Source: Echinometra lucunter (lineage: Eukaryota > Echinodermata > Echinoidea > Camarodonta > Echinometridae). From it: 64,000 nucleotides of DNA. The notes under the pieces are model-generated. The model saw nothing but the letters and a program-made list of their open reading frames with translations. It ran no database searches and was not told the origin of the DNA. The DNA lies in NCBI GenBank assembly GCA_029962745.1, contig CM057155.1, positions 30,686,896 through 30,750,895 of the forward strand, read 5' to 3'. Made by a program: the position numbers and the translations under genes. Shown here piece after piece: positions 46,591 through 57,981 of this stretch. The first letter of the stretch is position 1; each line of letters starts with the position of its first letter.

Positions 46591-47974
46591 ACTAAAAAAA
46601 TAATTTTCTTGAGTCCTCATTGCTCTTGCAGGAATGTTTGATAGTCGTAAAACATGTAAAAGCTCCGTGGATACTCACGGGGATTTTACCGGCGAAGACA
46701 TCACTGAAGAGTGACAGATGTCCCATGCCGCCTATTCTCAACCAATCCCTCTATATATACTTACGACACAAAACAAACTGTGCAACGAATTATACATGGA
46801 AACCTTATATAAGAGAAGGGGACACTTCTGCGTGAAGAAACCACATAAGTTCGGGTAAAGTGTATGCTATAGGTAGATATCCTTTATTTCTTTTTTTTTT
46901 TTTGTTTCAGTTATTTTTTTTTTCTGGTAGAACACAATGAGTGACATCACATGTTTATTACTTGGGTATCTATTATCTGTTATCAACTGTTGTCATCACG
47001 ATAAATTATTACTGGAAATATTCCATGTTTGACCTTCTACAAATTTGTCCAAAATAATCAAAGATACTAATGTTAAAGCTCTAACCAATTGGAGGAATAC
47101 CTGGGGGTGTTTCATTAAGCTGTTCGTAATTTAATTCAGTCTAATGAAGAGATTGGTGTTTTATCTACCTCCATCCACAAGCCAGCAGAAGAAAGGAAGA
47201 TTTCTTCACTGGGGTAAGTTATTTTGTATTTCAGATCCGGAACAAAGACATATACATTAATAAACTGCCTTGCTTGAAGCATGAACACAACACAAAACGC
47301 ACCAACTATTTTCATATCTTACCCTTTTTAGTGTGTTAACAAAATCATTATATCAATAATTCTGAGAAGTAAAATTTAGAATTTGTAGTAGATCTATTTG
47401 GTAACCATTGCATGATTGCAGTGTATAACGGGTAGGAATATAGGCCTACTAAACCCTATCCGTCACTACGCCGATGATAATGCCGTAGGTGAATAAATTT
47501 ATTACTCCATAATATGAATCATCACTTTAATATACTTTTGCAATTATTAAGTACGGTAATGAACTAACAACATAGGCTATATAAAGCTAGTTGTACATTT
47601 TCAATTCGTCTTTACACGTAAGCCATACACGCAATTTAGCATGTTTACAAAGCATTCTAACATCGGATTTTTTATTTTTCTTAAGTTAAAATTATGCATA
47701 GTGGTTAAAACGGGACGAATTTCGTTTACTTGTTTTTTTTTCATGAAATCACCGCTTCCTCTTCCTCCTGTTCTTATTATAGGCCTACCTTAAACTCCTT
47801 AAAGTCACTTCCTGCAAACGTACGCTGGTTTACCTGCCAGTGGGAGTTGCCGAGAAGTTCCTGAAGTTCGTTTTCGCATTGTCTTTTACTCTATTGTTTA
47901 TGTATTTCATCTAGTGCGACCGTTGGATTTCGCACACTATAATGTCTAATTCAGTGATCGTTTTATGTAGCCAG
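46591..47974. other. Gene-free stretch downstream of ECI1 copy C
   Basis: AT-rich, with no supported gene. The 3' UTR of copy C should occupy its right part. Confidence 0.5.
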
Positions 47975-50900
47975 TCACTTCTTCTTTCCCTTGAAGAATG
48001 TCTCTATATTTTTCTGTACACGTTCAGACTGGAATTGTCTGGCTACTTGTAATGCATCCTCCTCCTGTCTCTCTCGTAGCTTCTTTATCAACGCTGCTCG
48101 CATTTCCATCTTGCATTCATGTCGAGTCAAACCTACGAAAAAAAGAGAAGTGGGAGGTCAGCTACCATTTTCTTTTCTTAATTTGGTTATCATCAAGTCA
48201 CGGATAATTTTCTTGGAAAACATCAATCAAGTAATGCATTGTTTGAATGCTTCCTTGCTCGCATTACAAATTCTTTGAACTCAAAATATGGGAGAATTTT
48301 CTTTCGCTTATCAGTCGACCGAGAAGGGTCTTTCTCTTAACGGGATGCTTAATGCATATAGCTCTGACTCTAACCTGATACTTCGAGCCATTTTGTCATT
48401 TCCCCTCGAGCTCGATCCAGAAGATTCTGCTCGTCCACGACCTCATCCACAAACCCGACACGAAGGGCATCCTCGGGGCTATACGACAACCCTATAGAGA
48501 AAGAGGTACAGTTTGAACAATGTTTGTCGTTAACTCTCCACAGACGAACAAGAAACAAGAAATTGAGAGATGAAAATGATTTGTACACCCAAGACAAGAT
48601 AGGGAAATCAATATCCCTCCCTTTACCGTGCCTTTAAAAGAACCGTGACCATAGTAACCAACAATAAAATTATTTACTTACCTAGCTGAAACGCCCTCTC
48701 TGCCTCCCTGTGTCCAATTGTATTCTTTAGAAGATCCCGCAACCAGAACGGAAGAACGACATCCTTAATGGTAACAAAAATTGACAAGCAAGAGAATATT
48801 ATTTCAGCTGTATAGGATTGGAGAATGGGAGAAAAGAGGAGAAGAGAAAGAAAAGAAAGATTTAGACGGAGTAGAAGCATGAGAAAGGAAAATCTAAAGA
48901 AAGAACAGTTATTAGTAGTGGTAGAAGCATAAAAAGAAAGAGATGGAGGAAATGGCGATTAAGAAGTTGAAATAATCCTGAGCTTAAGTATTTCATAAAA
49001 ACTAAAAAAATATTATGTTCTAGTATTTTTTGTTTCCATTTTCTTTGCGGGGGGGGGGGGGGGGCGGGGGATTCTCCTGAGCCTTTACTACATTAATTAT
49101 TCTTCAAACTTACTCTCCTTGATTCGTTAAGTCCCATCGTATACGGCCCCCTCGCCATGATTCTGTAGTCACACGTCATTGCTGTCACAGCACCAGCTGC
49201 CAAACAGTGACCCTTAGTAAAGTCAATGAGAAATTAAGAGAAAGCAGCTGAATTGCATGTAGGCATCCTGAGGTCCTCTAGGACTAATTGCACTGCGTCA
49301 GTTGAGGTATGAACCAGGCGCAATATTTAACTAATCACCAATAACGTAACCTTTTGAAGCAGGGTGGTTTTCGGATTTGTTTGAAAATGGACTTTCTTTG
49401 GAACGGGTGATGTTCGTCATTCCAAAGGTTCGTTATTCTGAAGGTTCGTTATTCCTAAGGTTATGCCTAAACACGCAAATTGCGTATACCTAGATGTTCG
49501 TTAGTCCGAAAATGAAAAAGGATTCGTTAATCTGAGCATTTATGGCGTTATTCCGAAGGTTCGTTAGTCCGAAAATAAAATAAGGTTCGTTATTCCGAAG
49601 GTTCGTTAATCCGAAAATGAAATAAGGTTCGTTATTCCGAAGGTTTGTTAATCCGAAAATGAAATAAGGTTCGACAGTCAGAAAATAACTAATGAACTAA
49701 CGAACCTTATTTCATTTTCGGACTAACGAACCTTCGGAAAAACAACCTTATTTCATTTTCGGACTAACGAATCTTCGGAATAACGAACCTTCCGAATAAC
49801 GAATCTTCGGAATAACGAATCCTCGGAATAACGAACCTTCGGAATAACGAACCTTCGGAATAACGAACCTTCGGAATAACGAACCTTCGGAATAACGAGC
49901 TGTAACCATAGGAACACGGGCGCACAGGCCGTTGCAAGGGGTGCTCTTCCGCAACGCTGGAAGGCGCCATATTATTTTACATTTCAATAGAATTCATGCA
50001 AAAGTAAACACAAAATAATAAGATATTCCATTACAAGGACGGCACTACCCGACTTGTAACACCAACGATCTCTACGCTCTCACATTGTTACGCCAGTGTT
50101 CCTTATACGCCAAATTTCTGGCAAATTCGTAACTGTTCCATCGGTCATCGCACGAACAGTTCAAGAGGTTGCTTGGTCTCTGCCTGGAGAATGCGTCTGG
50201 ACCTTTCGTATGCATAAATGACGCGCCGGCTTATCTCAACTGGTATGCGAGCAGGAACTGGCGCACCCGTAACGACAAATCATAAGCAGCCGGCATAATA
50301 AGAGTTGCTTGCGTCACTTAGATGTTTGAGGTAAATATACACGAAGAAAGAAGAACTGATGAGATATGGAAAGAAAAGAGATGGGGACCCAAATACGTAC
50401 ATTTATGGCAGCTATGCTGGCCAGTCTGCTACCGTACTGTACAATGAAACAGTTCTGTGTGGCCTTCCAAAGGTCCCGTAGGTCGTCAAAAGGTCTTTGG
50501 TACAATTCCTCTAGGTCTAGACCGGCTGAGAAGACCTTGGGACAAGCCTGATTGAGTAACAACAGGGAGAAGGATTACATCGCAAAGATCGTTGTGAACA
50601 TGGTGAAAGGGGAGGCAAAAAATGAGAATGGTATTCAACCCATACAAGAGATAGGGAGAGTTCAGTAGACATGGCAGAAAGGGAAGTCGATAAGGAAATA
50701 AGAGGATGTGGTAGGAATGAGGAGGAAAAAAAGGATCGTTCATTAAAAACAAACAAACAAACAAACAAACAAACAAACAAAAAAGCATACAAGTAATAAA
50801 AAGAAGACTGCCCCTTATTAAGTAGCCCTTCAAACGTAAGTATCAGTGGTTTTTTTTCATTCAAATCAATACAAACAAGTTATCGTTGTGATGAAATTGA

Positions 50901-53900
50901 TTTTTTATTTCAGTATAGGCCTATTGATACATCAAGTTATGATTCTTCAAGTAGGTCTTTACTAATTGCCATAAGCTCGAATTATGGACTTAAAAAATTG
51001 TTGAAATTAATGTCCTTTCCTTACGAGCAGGCATCATATCGACTGACTGCACTATTACTAGTATTTGAACTAATCGAGCCTTGTTGGCGTACTCCTCAGT
51101 GATTCGAATGACTCCTCGCGTACATGCTACAGGATAACAGCCACTATAAACTTATGGAATTAACCCATTCGTGACAGGAATTATTTAAAGCCTAATTTGA
51201 TCAGCTTTTATTCTTCAACTTGGCAACACCAACATTTTTATTTTATTGCTAATTTTTCTTATAAAACGTCATGTATCTGAAATGAATATGAGTTGACAGA
51301 AATTATGAGAAGTCAAAAAGTTGCCAATTTGCAGGGGAAAACAGTGATTTTAAACTTTCTATCACATTGCCAATTTAAGGATTTTAATGCTTATTTTCCT
51401 TTAGAAAATTTTCAGCATCGAACAACGAATATTGACGCAACCAAAATGGGCACAGTTTGTGTAGAATTTTTTGCTCTTTCTGCTCATGTATTTGGTACGA
51501 TTTTTAGGGCTTTGCATCAAAAGATATTAGGCCAAACCACAAAATGTGGACCTCTGTCACGAATGGGTTAAATCGGTAGGGGTGGGGGACAGGGGGTCAC
51601 TGTCACGCAATAGGAAATGTCCCCCAAATTTTGGAGGAAAAAAATGACACCTGAAAAGAGACACCTGAGAAAAAAATTGTCAGTAGATTTCGAGTATGTC
51701 GCCCCCCCCCCGAATTTTAAGCTGAGGACCTTTCTTTTCTCCTTTTTCTTTCTTTCTTTCTTTTTTTTTTCCTGTCAGCAATTTTCTGGTGTTTCCCCTC
51801 CAAAAATTATTACATGTCCACCCAAATGTTAAGCTGTGGATCTTTTTTTCCCCTCCATATCGGAAATTTTTTGGACAGTGTCCCCCCCCCCCCAAAAAAA
51901 AATGTATATAACGGATTAACGCCCATGTGTAAACTGTTTACTTACCGACGTGATGATGAGTCCTTGCATATCCTTGTCGCTTTCTAAATTCAAGAAGGTG
52001 TCTTTCATTTCGAGTGCGAATGCCTTGCTTTGACTGTTGATGGGTTTCTTACACATTCGCAAGACAGCATAACCTTCGAAAATTGAGAAAAAAAAAACAA
52101 ATAGAGAGTCAACATTCATCGAATTTGTTTGGGCTTTCATGTAGCAGTTGTGATAACAAGCTGAATGGATTTTTGAAAGATTAGTTACTTTTTGAATTTT
52201 AGTCACAGGATCCTGGTAACTGACAAGCCTGGCAGTAATGCTATAGATAATGCATTATTTTCGTTTCACTTTTGTGCAAAAGAAGAAACAAACTTTAATT
52301 TTATACGTATAATTAAGTGATAAATAAATTCTAAGAAACGTATAAAACTTGCCATCTTCCTTCTCGACACTGAGATAGCTGGTGTGTCGCTGCGGTACTC
52401 TGTTGAATGTTTTCGAAATAAAGTGTTCATGCCGTCTGCAGATGGACCTCACTAAACCAATACCTACGAAAAAAGAAAAGCAATAGAAACATGCATTCAA
52501 TCATCCGAGCAGCACTTTGCTATTTGATTATTTCTTGAAAGAAAATTCGTAACAGATAGTTAGTCTATTATAGAAAATGCAAGGGCGGCGAGGTTTTGTT
52601 TGTTCAAAGATTTGGTACAAATAATAAAGCCTTTAAAGAATGTGAGAACCTGTTCGAGTTCCATCACTTAATTGTTGATTATCTGTTAAACTATTTCATC
52701 CAACCACATATTCCTTCCTGTTGCACCTAATTTAATCAATTAATTCAATTCATTTATTTCGCAAAATCAAATCAAAATACAGTATAATATAACAGTAACA
52801 TAAAATACGCGTACAATATTCTGCGGGGCTTTCAACGAAGATGAGAAAATCTGTGAGTTAGGATCGCACCTTGATCGAAAGTTTAGGACATTTTAATTAT
52901 TATTTTGACAATATTGATCGTCGCACATCCGTATCATTATTATAATTATAGCTATTACTATCATTATTATTATTATAATTTCATTATTACTATTATTATT
53001 ACTATTATCATAATTATTATTATCACTGTTTCATTGCTATTACCATCATTATCATTATTATTGTTATTATCATTAATATTAATATCCTAATTATTGTGAT
53101 CATCATCATTGTTGTAATCATTACTGTTGTTATTTTTGAAGGTAGGAGTATATCGGACAAAAGAAAAGGAGTATTTCCCAACAAGCGATTTATCCCCCCC
53201 CCCTACATACACACATCGAAGCTGTCATGTCAAAGGTACGACAGCTCTAACCTAACCACATCTGGGGGGTGTAACATAAAAAGATACAATCAATCTTACA
53301 ATCAATTGTATCTCTTTAGTACAAGGTTTGCCATAGACTTACGATTGATATCAATCGTAAGATTGATTGTATGTTTTATGTTACACCCCCTGGCGTAATT
53401 GTTGTCATCATCATCATTGTTGTAATCATTACTATTGTTATTTTTGAAGGTAGGAGTATATCGGACAAAAGAAAAGGAGTATTTCCCAACAAGCGATTTA
53501 TCCCCCCCCCCTACATACACACATCGAAGCTGTCATGTCAAAGGTATGACAGCTCTAACCTAACCACATCTGGCGTTGAAAAAAAGAACTTGAACAAAGG
53601 TCAGAGTCATTCAAATCCTGAGTAGAAGCACATACAAATAAAAGATGGTTTTGCATTTTTGTTGAGCACATCCGCATAGTCAGGGGCCAATGGGGCAGTC
53701 GCCCGACACCCCCGCCCCCCCAAAAAAAAGGAAAAAGAGAGAGAAAGATGATCAGATAGAACGTAGAAAAAGAAGGAGCAGGCAAATAAGTATGACAAAG
53801 ACGTCAAAGCTTCAAATTGGAGAAACTTCCCCCATACCTGCACCCCCCCCCCCCCCCCCCCGTAGGGAGCGCGCTTTGCGTGCTAACTATCGCTCCCTTT

Positions 53901-54338
53901 AACCTGGCTACGCCGGTGGTTGAGCAAAATCTAATAGAGTCATATCATATCATTTTTATTTCGCAAAATCAAATATTGTAAATCATAATGTGAAAAATAC
54001 TCAGCTACATTAAGCAAACTCGCCTGGTTGTAGGGAAATGGCTGAATTCCGGATTATTTGCTTTTTCTACTTCAAAGGCTATTTGACATACAATACGCAT
54101 AATGCAGAAAAGGGGTAGTATCAAAACAGATTTGTTCGGGTAGGAAAATGATCAGTACTTTCGACCAAATGAAACGGTCAAACAGAAATGTAGGCTAGTC
54201 TGTGTCTAGTATTGCCACTCGCCACAGTTAAACATGTACGCATCAATATTTGCCCTGCGGTACGTGAAACATGTGTTTATGTACTTGTATCGTTCGAAGC
54301 ATGGATATTACCAGAACATGTTCCAAGGTACGACATAC

Positions 54339-54407
<69 letters not shown>

Positions 54408-54706
54408 TTGCATGGTATCGCAGTTAATTGCCTTTGTTTGTTAGATTAACTGAGATTCTTTCTGTTGACAGCTATGATCTGCATGTTTATAGCTTGCTAC
54501 AGTGTATCATGCAAAATCATGCAAAGTTCACGTAAAAATAGAACAAGAACGAACATCTGACACCCTGACTGCATGCACCTCATCAATGCTTTGTGCGTAG
54601 CCTGTGAATGCATGCATGGACTGTGTTTTGTGTGCTCAAATAGTCCCCGACTGAATGCGTAAAGAAATGATTAGGTCTACTCACGTGGTTGACAAAACAC
54701 AGACAT
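47975..54706 (-). CDS. ECI1: Enoyl-CoA delta isomerase 1-like, mitochondrial, copy C (8 exons, 287 aa)
   Basis: Delta3,delta2-enoyl-CoA isomerase of the crotonase superfamily, an auxiliary enzyme of mitochondrial beta-oxidation. Coding exons in transcript order: 54706-54685 (22 nt), 52463-52353, 52073-51946, 50547-50401, 49212-49114, 48763-48682, 48491-48375 and 48132-47975 (TGA). The sum is 864 nt in one frame; human ECI1 has 302 residues. The N-terminus (MSVFCQPRIGLVRSICRR...) is basic with few acids, as in a mitochondrial presequence. Oxyanion-hole region FSAGLDLEELY is at about 93-103, TCDYRIMARGPYTMGLNE at about 149-166 with Glu166 as the expected catalytic base, then PFWLRDLLKNTIGH and VGFVDEVVDEQN. 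The C-terminus is GKKK and not a peroxisomal SKL. Intron 2 has a GC donor (ATG|GCAAGT). Introns hold a piggyBac-like MITE, a TTCGTTATTCCGAA array and a recent duplication. Closest to copy B. Confidence 0.92.
49425..49895. repeat. Inverted array of TTCGTTATTCCGAAGG words (ECI1-C intron 4)
   Basis: From about 49425 to 49680 the words ggttcgttattccgaa and gttagtccgaaaatg alternate on the plus strand. From about 49700 to 49895 the inverse (ttcggaataacgaacc) is repeated about eight times. The two arms could form a long hairpin. Frames reading RRFVIPKVRYSEG come only from this array. Confidence 0.9.
49896..50340. other. GC-richer intronic segment next to the inverted array
   Basis: Less AT-rich than its surroundings (for example gacgcgccggcttatctc); possibly the remainder of the same mobile element. 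No gene is recognised. Confidence 0.35.
50746..50783. repeat. (AAAC)n microsatellite
   Basis: About nine uninterrupted aaac units in ECI1-C intron 3. Confidence 0.95.
51164..51567 (+). mobile_element. piggyBac-like MITE, copy 5 (in ECI1-C intron 3)
   Basis: TTAA flanks at 51160-51163 and 51568-51571, with CCCATTCGTGACAG ends. It is 404 bp and very close to copies 2 and 4 more than 43 kb away. Confidence 0.88.
52349..52354 (-). promoter_or_regulatory. ECI1: Non-canonical GC splice donor of ECI1-C exon 2
   Basis: The exon ends ...GAAGATG and the intron begins GCAAGT, matching the GC-AG donor consensus. At the same exon end copy A has GTTAGT and copy B GTAAGT. No nearby GT keeps the frame. Confidence 0.75.
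53101..53265 (+). repeat. Direct duplication, unit 1
   Basis: A 165-bp segment from catcatcattgttgtaatc to ccacatctgg, repeated at 53409-53573 with about two differences. Confidence 0.92.
53266..53393. mobile_element. Hairpin insert between the duplicated units
   Basis: Ends ggggtgtaacataaaa and ttttatgttacacccc. The inner part has acaatcaatcttac and gtaagattgattgt. It is bordered by ctgg on both sides. Confidence 0.7.
53409..53573 (+). repeat. Direct duplication, unit 2
   Basis: Second copy of the 53101-53265 segment, offset by 308 bp. Confidence 0.92.
54341..54406. repeat. (TA)n microsatellite
   Basis: About 33 uninterrupted ta units in intron 1 of ECI1-C. Confidence 0.97.
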
Positions 54707-55058
54707 GGTTTCAAATATATGGTAGATCGCCAGTATACAGAAAGAAACCAGTCTAGAAAGGAGCTGACGGTTGATACAAAGAGCTGGCCGACAACGATCC
54801 GATTTGTAGGCGAAATGAATTGACAGGGTTTGTCGAGCGCAGATCACAATAGGTACTATTAGTCCTATTTGCTTTCAAAGGAGGACTGAACTGTTTTCAT
54901 AACATAAAGGTTAATACGAGTGCCGGGTATTTAATATGGCTTGAGCATCGTGAACTACGGACAGCTTTAGGGAATAAGTCAGCCTGTGCCATCCCGGTGT
55001 GCCATACAGTAACTGTTTACTCACTCACTACACGTGGGTAGACAAGAGTAAATTGTAT

Positions 55059-55327
55059 CACTATGAACGTGGCGGACAAAGAAAGCGGACAAAATAGACA
55101 ACCTCTCATTCTACCCTTCACAATGGGTCTGGTAGTCAAAGGAACATCCTTTCACAGCTATTATGTTAAATCATGTAGTTCCAGGTAAACATGCATGTGA
55201 CACTTGTTCCACATATTTTAGACAATAGCAGTGAAGGGATGTTCTTTTGACTACCAGACCCATTGTGAAGGGTAGAATGAGGGGTTGTCTATTTTGTCCG
55301 CTTTCTTTGTCTGTCATGTTCATAGAG
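55059..55327. mobile_element. CACTA-like fold-back MITE, copy 4
   Basis: Starts cactatgaacgtggcgg and ends catgttcatagag, with inverted halves. It lies just upstream of the ECI1-C start. The right terminus is mutated and no clean 3-bp duplication is left. Confidence 0.78.
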
Positions 55328-55541
55328 ATAGTACCATGTCTATAGACTCTATATAGGTAGTTAAGCACCTGGCAGGTATTCGCACCGGTGCAGGTGTTTA
55401 AATGATATTAAATTGAAATTCGCTCATGCTGCACATGCCATCATGATAAAGTACATGCCCTGCTGGACTCCTTGAGCATCTTTCCGTTTATAAGCCGTCC
55501 CAAAGGACCTGAAATCGTATAAAAAATCTACTTTGCTTTGA

Positions 55542-55668
55542 GAGTTTCTGGTTAAAACTATGGGCAAGAAGAGGTGACTCCGAAATAGTATTATTCACTG
55601 AGGGGCGCAACCCCGAAGTGAATGGTACTATTGGAGGCACCGAGGCCCATAGTTTTAACCACAAACTC
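55542..55668. mobile_element. Short perfect hairpin element
   Basis: gagtttctggttaaaactat at the left pairs with atagttttaaccacaaactc at the right. The inner attcactgaggggc pairs with accccgaagtgaat. Almost the whole 127 bp is self-complementary. Confidence 0.75.
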
Positions 55669-56214
55669 GAAATTATGGCAGAGTAAATTTGTTTTATATT
55701 TTGGATCAAGATTTATGTGTATTTCTATGTTTTTTATTTTCTTTTATTGTAAATCAGCCAAGCAGGTGAACTGAGTTTTTACATCGCTTAATCAAATCCG
55801 TCAAATCACATCTAATAAATATTTTTGATTTCATATTTATGTCTTATCGAGAGCTTTATGACACGTTCTACAGATAATCTGCAAATTGATCGGAAATTGA
55901 GAAACGCAGAAGCCGTGACACCGCGAGAGCACACTCGAGCTCTCGTATGCCCACTGAATATACATTTCGCGCATACGCGTATTGAGGCGTCATTTCACAA
56001 ATAGTATGTACTATTTGGAAAATGTCGTCATAAAAGTGACGTCATTTCCCAAATAGTAAACCTTCATGCCAACATTCTGAAATAGCTGAAAATACCAATG
56101 ATCACGTGAAGGTCTTTAAGCCAATCACTAAAGGATTAATGTCTGATCCAAAATATAAATAAATATATGTTTCGCGTGTATTTCATACCATATTTCATAG
56201 TATAGCTTGTCAAC

Positions 56215-56415
56215 TAGGGGCGGCGCTACAGGGGGGGGGGGGGAAGCGACCATCCCCATCATTTTTCAAGTGATTAGAATAAAGGAGAAAGAAGAGTAAG
56301 AAGAAAGAAAACGTAAATAGAACCAGTTTGTTCATTCGTTTAAACACGACGTGCGACGTTGCCCTTAACACGTCATCTTGCCTCCCCCCCCATAAATATC
56401 CCGTGGCGCTGCCGC
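56215..56415. mobile_element. hAT-like element related to 19353-19583 (right end decayed)
   Basis: Starts taggggcggcgctacaggg and continues with catttttcaagtgat, which matches the inverse of the 19353 element. The right end near gtggcgctgccg is degenerate and no target duplication is seen. Confidence 0.55.
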
Positions 56416-57072
56416 AATGTTGGTTCAAATTTGCAGGTTTAGAAGGACAACTCTCCATATATTTTGTACACATAATTTCATATTTCCCCCACTCTCTCTC
56501 AAGGCGCAGCTCGTCTCCTTCTTAGCTCAAGATATATCATGGGAAAATGTATTTGACACAACATATTTTGAGATCACAAAGAGACAAGCAGCATCTTTAG
56601 AGGTAATGGAGAAAATATGAAATTTTGTGTACCGGCAAACATATCGAGAATTGTCAACCTGCCATTTTTGAGCAACATTGCCAATTAGAGGATAAAAAGT
56701 AAATTGAGACTTTTCAAAATTTCACAACTTAACTTTCTCGATAACTATTCTCTCTTTTCATTAAAATTGATGTTCCCCCAGGGTTTCATTCTCCTTTAAA
56801 ATAATCTTGCGCATGTCATGTAAGCGGAGAAACAGTGTAATCATCCAGTGCAAAGGGAAGAGACAAAACTGATAGTTCTAAAGTGTTCAGTTTTTGAGAT
56901 GCGAAATGATGATAAAAAACAGCAATTTCCTCAACAGTTCTCTAAGAATTCAAAAAGAGCATCAAGATTGTTTGATATGTGGGGTCATATCAGTCGAGAT
57001 ACAGATCCCCCTTTGAATGTGTCACCCCAACCCATAAGTTAATAGCATTACAAATTCCTTTGGTTTTGATAT
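56416..57072. other. Gene-free stretch
   Basis: AT-rich DNA; nothing recognised. Confidence 0.5.
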
Positions 57073-57165
57073 AGTTATAATAATAGTAATTTGGATTTTC
57101 ACAACGCATAATACACTTCCGATAGTCTCTAAGCGCTTCACACAAACACTGTCACAGTTCATTGG
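57073..57165 (-). mobile_element. LINE 3'-end remnant
   Basis: cataatacacttccgatagt followed by ctctaagcgcttcacac resembles the 3' UTR of the LINE at 3014-3260, with a taataata remnant at 57073. Confidence 0.5.
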
Positions 57166-57734
57166 CGTTGATAGGTCATCATTACTGGAAGGGGGGGGGG
57201 GGGGGGAGGAGGTGGGGATGATTCCCCCACAGATATGTATCTATAGACGGAAACAAGGGAACAAAACACGCTCGCATTATTTCAGTAATTTCATGTACAC
57301 AAACCGCGTGGCAGCAAGCCTAATTTTGTTTTGTCACTGACAGCCAATCAGAGCTCGTTATATATACACATATACATCCACTTTCGAAACATGGATGCAT
57401 ACCCGCATGCATCCCTCGCTACCTACGCCCGTGTCACAGTTTACTTCAACTAAACTTTATCACAATGTATCACAATCAGTGGAGTTCTATGAAGATTCAT
57501 CGTTTTTAGAAGCCAAGCGACTGCTAAAAGGGAAGTCTAAAATTACAAGTGCTGCTTTTTAGCGGATCCCTCCATTTCCACATAAATTCAAGACTTTTCT
57601 TTGAAGATCCATTCAAGTGTATTCACTTGTAAGGAAACGAAATATACGTATTGCCGTCATCAGCACTGCATATTATGATTACCTATGTAATGCCAGTGTT
57701 GTTTTTCTTTCTGTTGGAAAAGAATATTCCGAAT

Positions 57735-57981
57735 TTGACATTTGAATTTGAATATGACTGTCCGCGTGCAAGTCTACCCCGATACTTGATTCTATTGGTT
57801 TGCTGGAACCTGACAGCTCAGAAAGCATGCATGTGGAGAGGACCGACGGCCTTAAGTCCTCTCCGAAGGACCTAATAATGAGGATAAATGTCTTATCAAA
57901 GGGCACATGCGCAACGACTTGGTTCCTAACCCGGGTCACCGCATTACGAGACCAATGCTCTACCAACTGAGCTATCGCCTC
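57735..57981 (-). mobile_element. SINE with tRNA-Thr-like head
   Basis: On the minus strand it starts GAGGCGATAGCTCAGTTGG, with an intact A box and a CGT anticodon in a tRNA-Thr-like context. The B box is damaged (gggttaggaacc). The body follows with ctttgataagacatttatcc and gtccttcggagaggac, then an attcaaattcaaatg tail at about 57740. The broken T-arm and the attached body make it a SINE and not a working tRNA gene. Confidence 0.78.

Noticed and set aside
46667..46728. Possible minus-strand first exon (ATG...FAGKIP with GTGAGT donor) between ECI1 B and C
   Set aside because: It ends in phase 0 and so cannot splice to ECI1-B exon 2 (phase 1), and no partner exon was found.
49748..49987. Frame with RRFVIPKVRYSEG repeats as a repeat protein
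   Set aside because: It is the TTCGGAATAACGAACC array translated; its boundaries follow the array and it is intronic in ECI1-C.
56207..56658. ttgtcaac at both 56207-56214 and 56651-56658 as the 8-bp duplication of the 56215 hAT-like element
   Set aside because: No inverted CAGGGG end precedes the second copy, so the match is probably chance.
57909..57981. tRNA-Thr gene
   Set aside because: The T-arm/B box is broken and a SINE body is attached.
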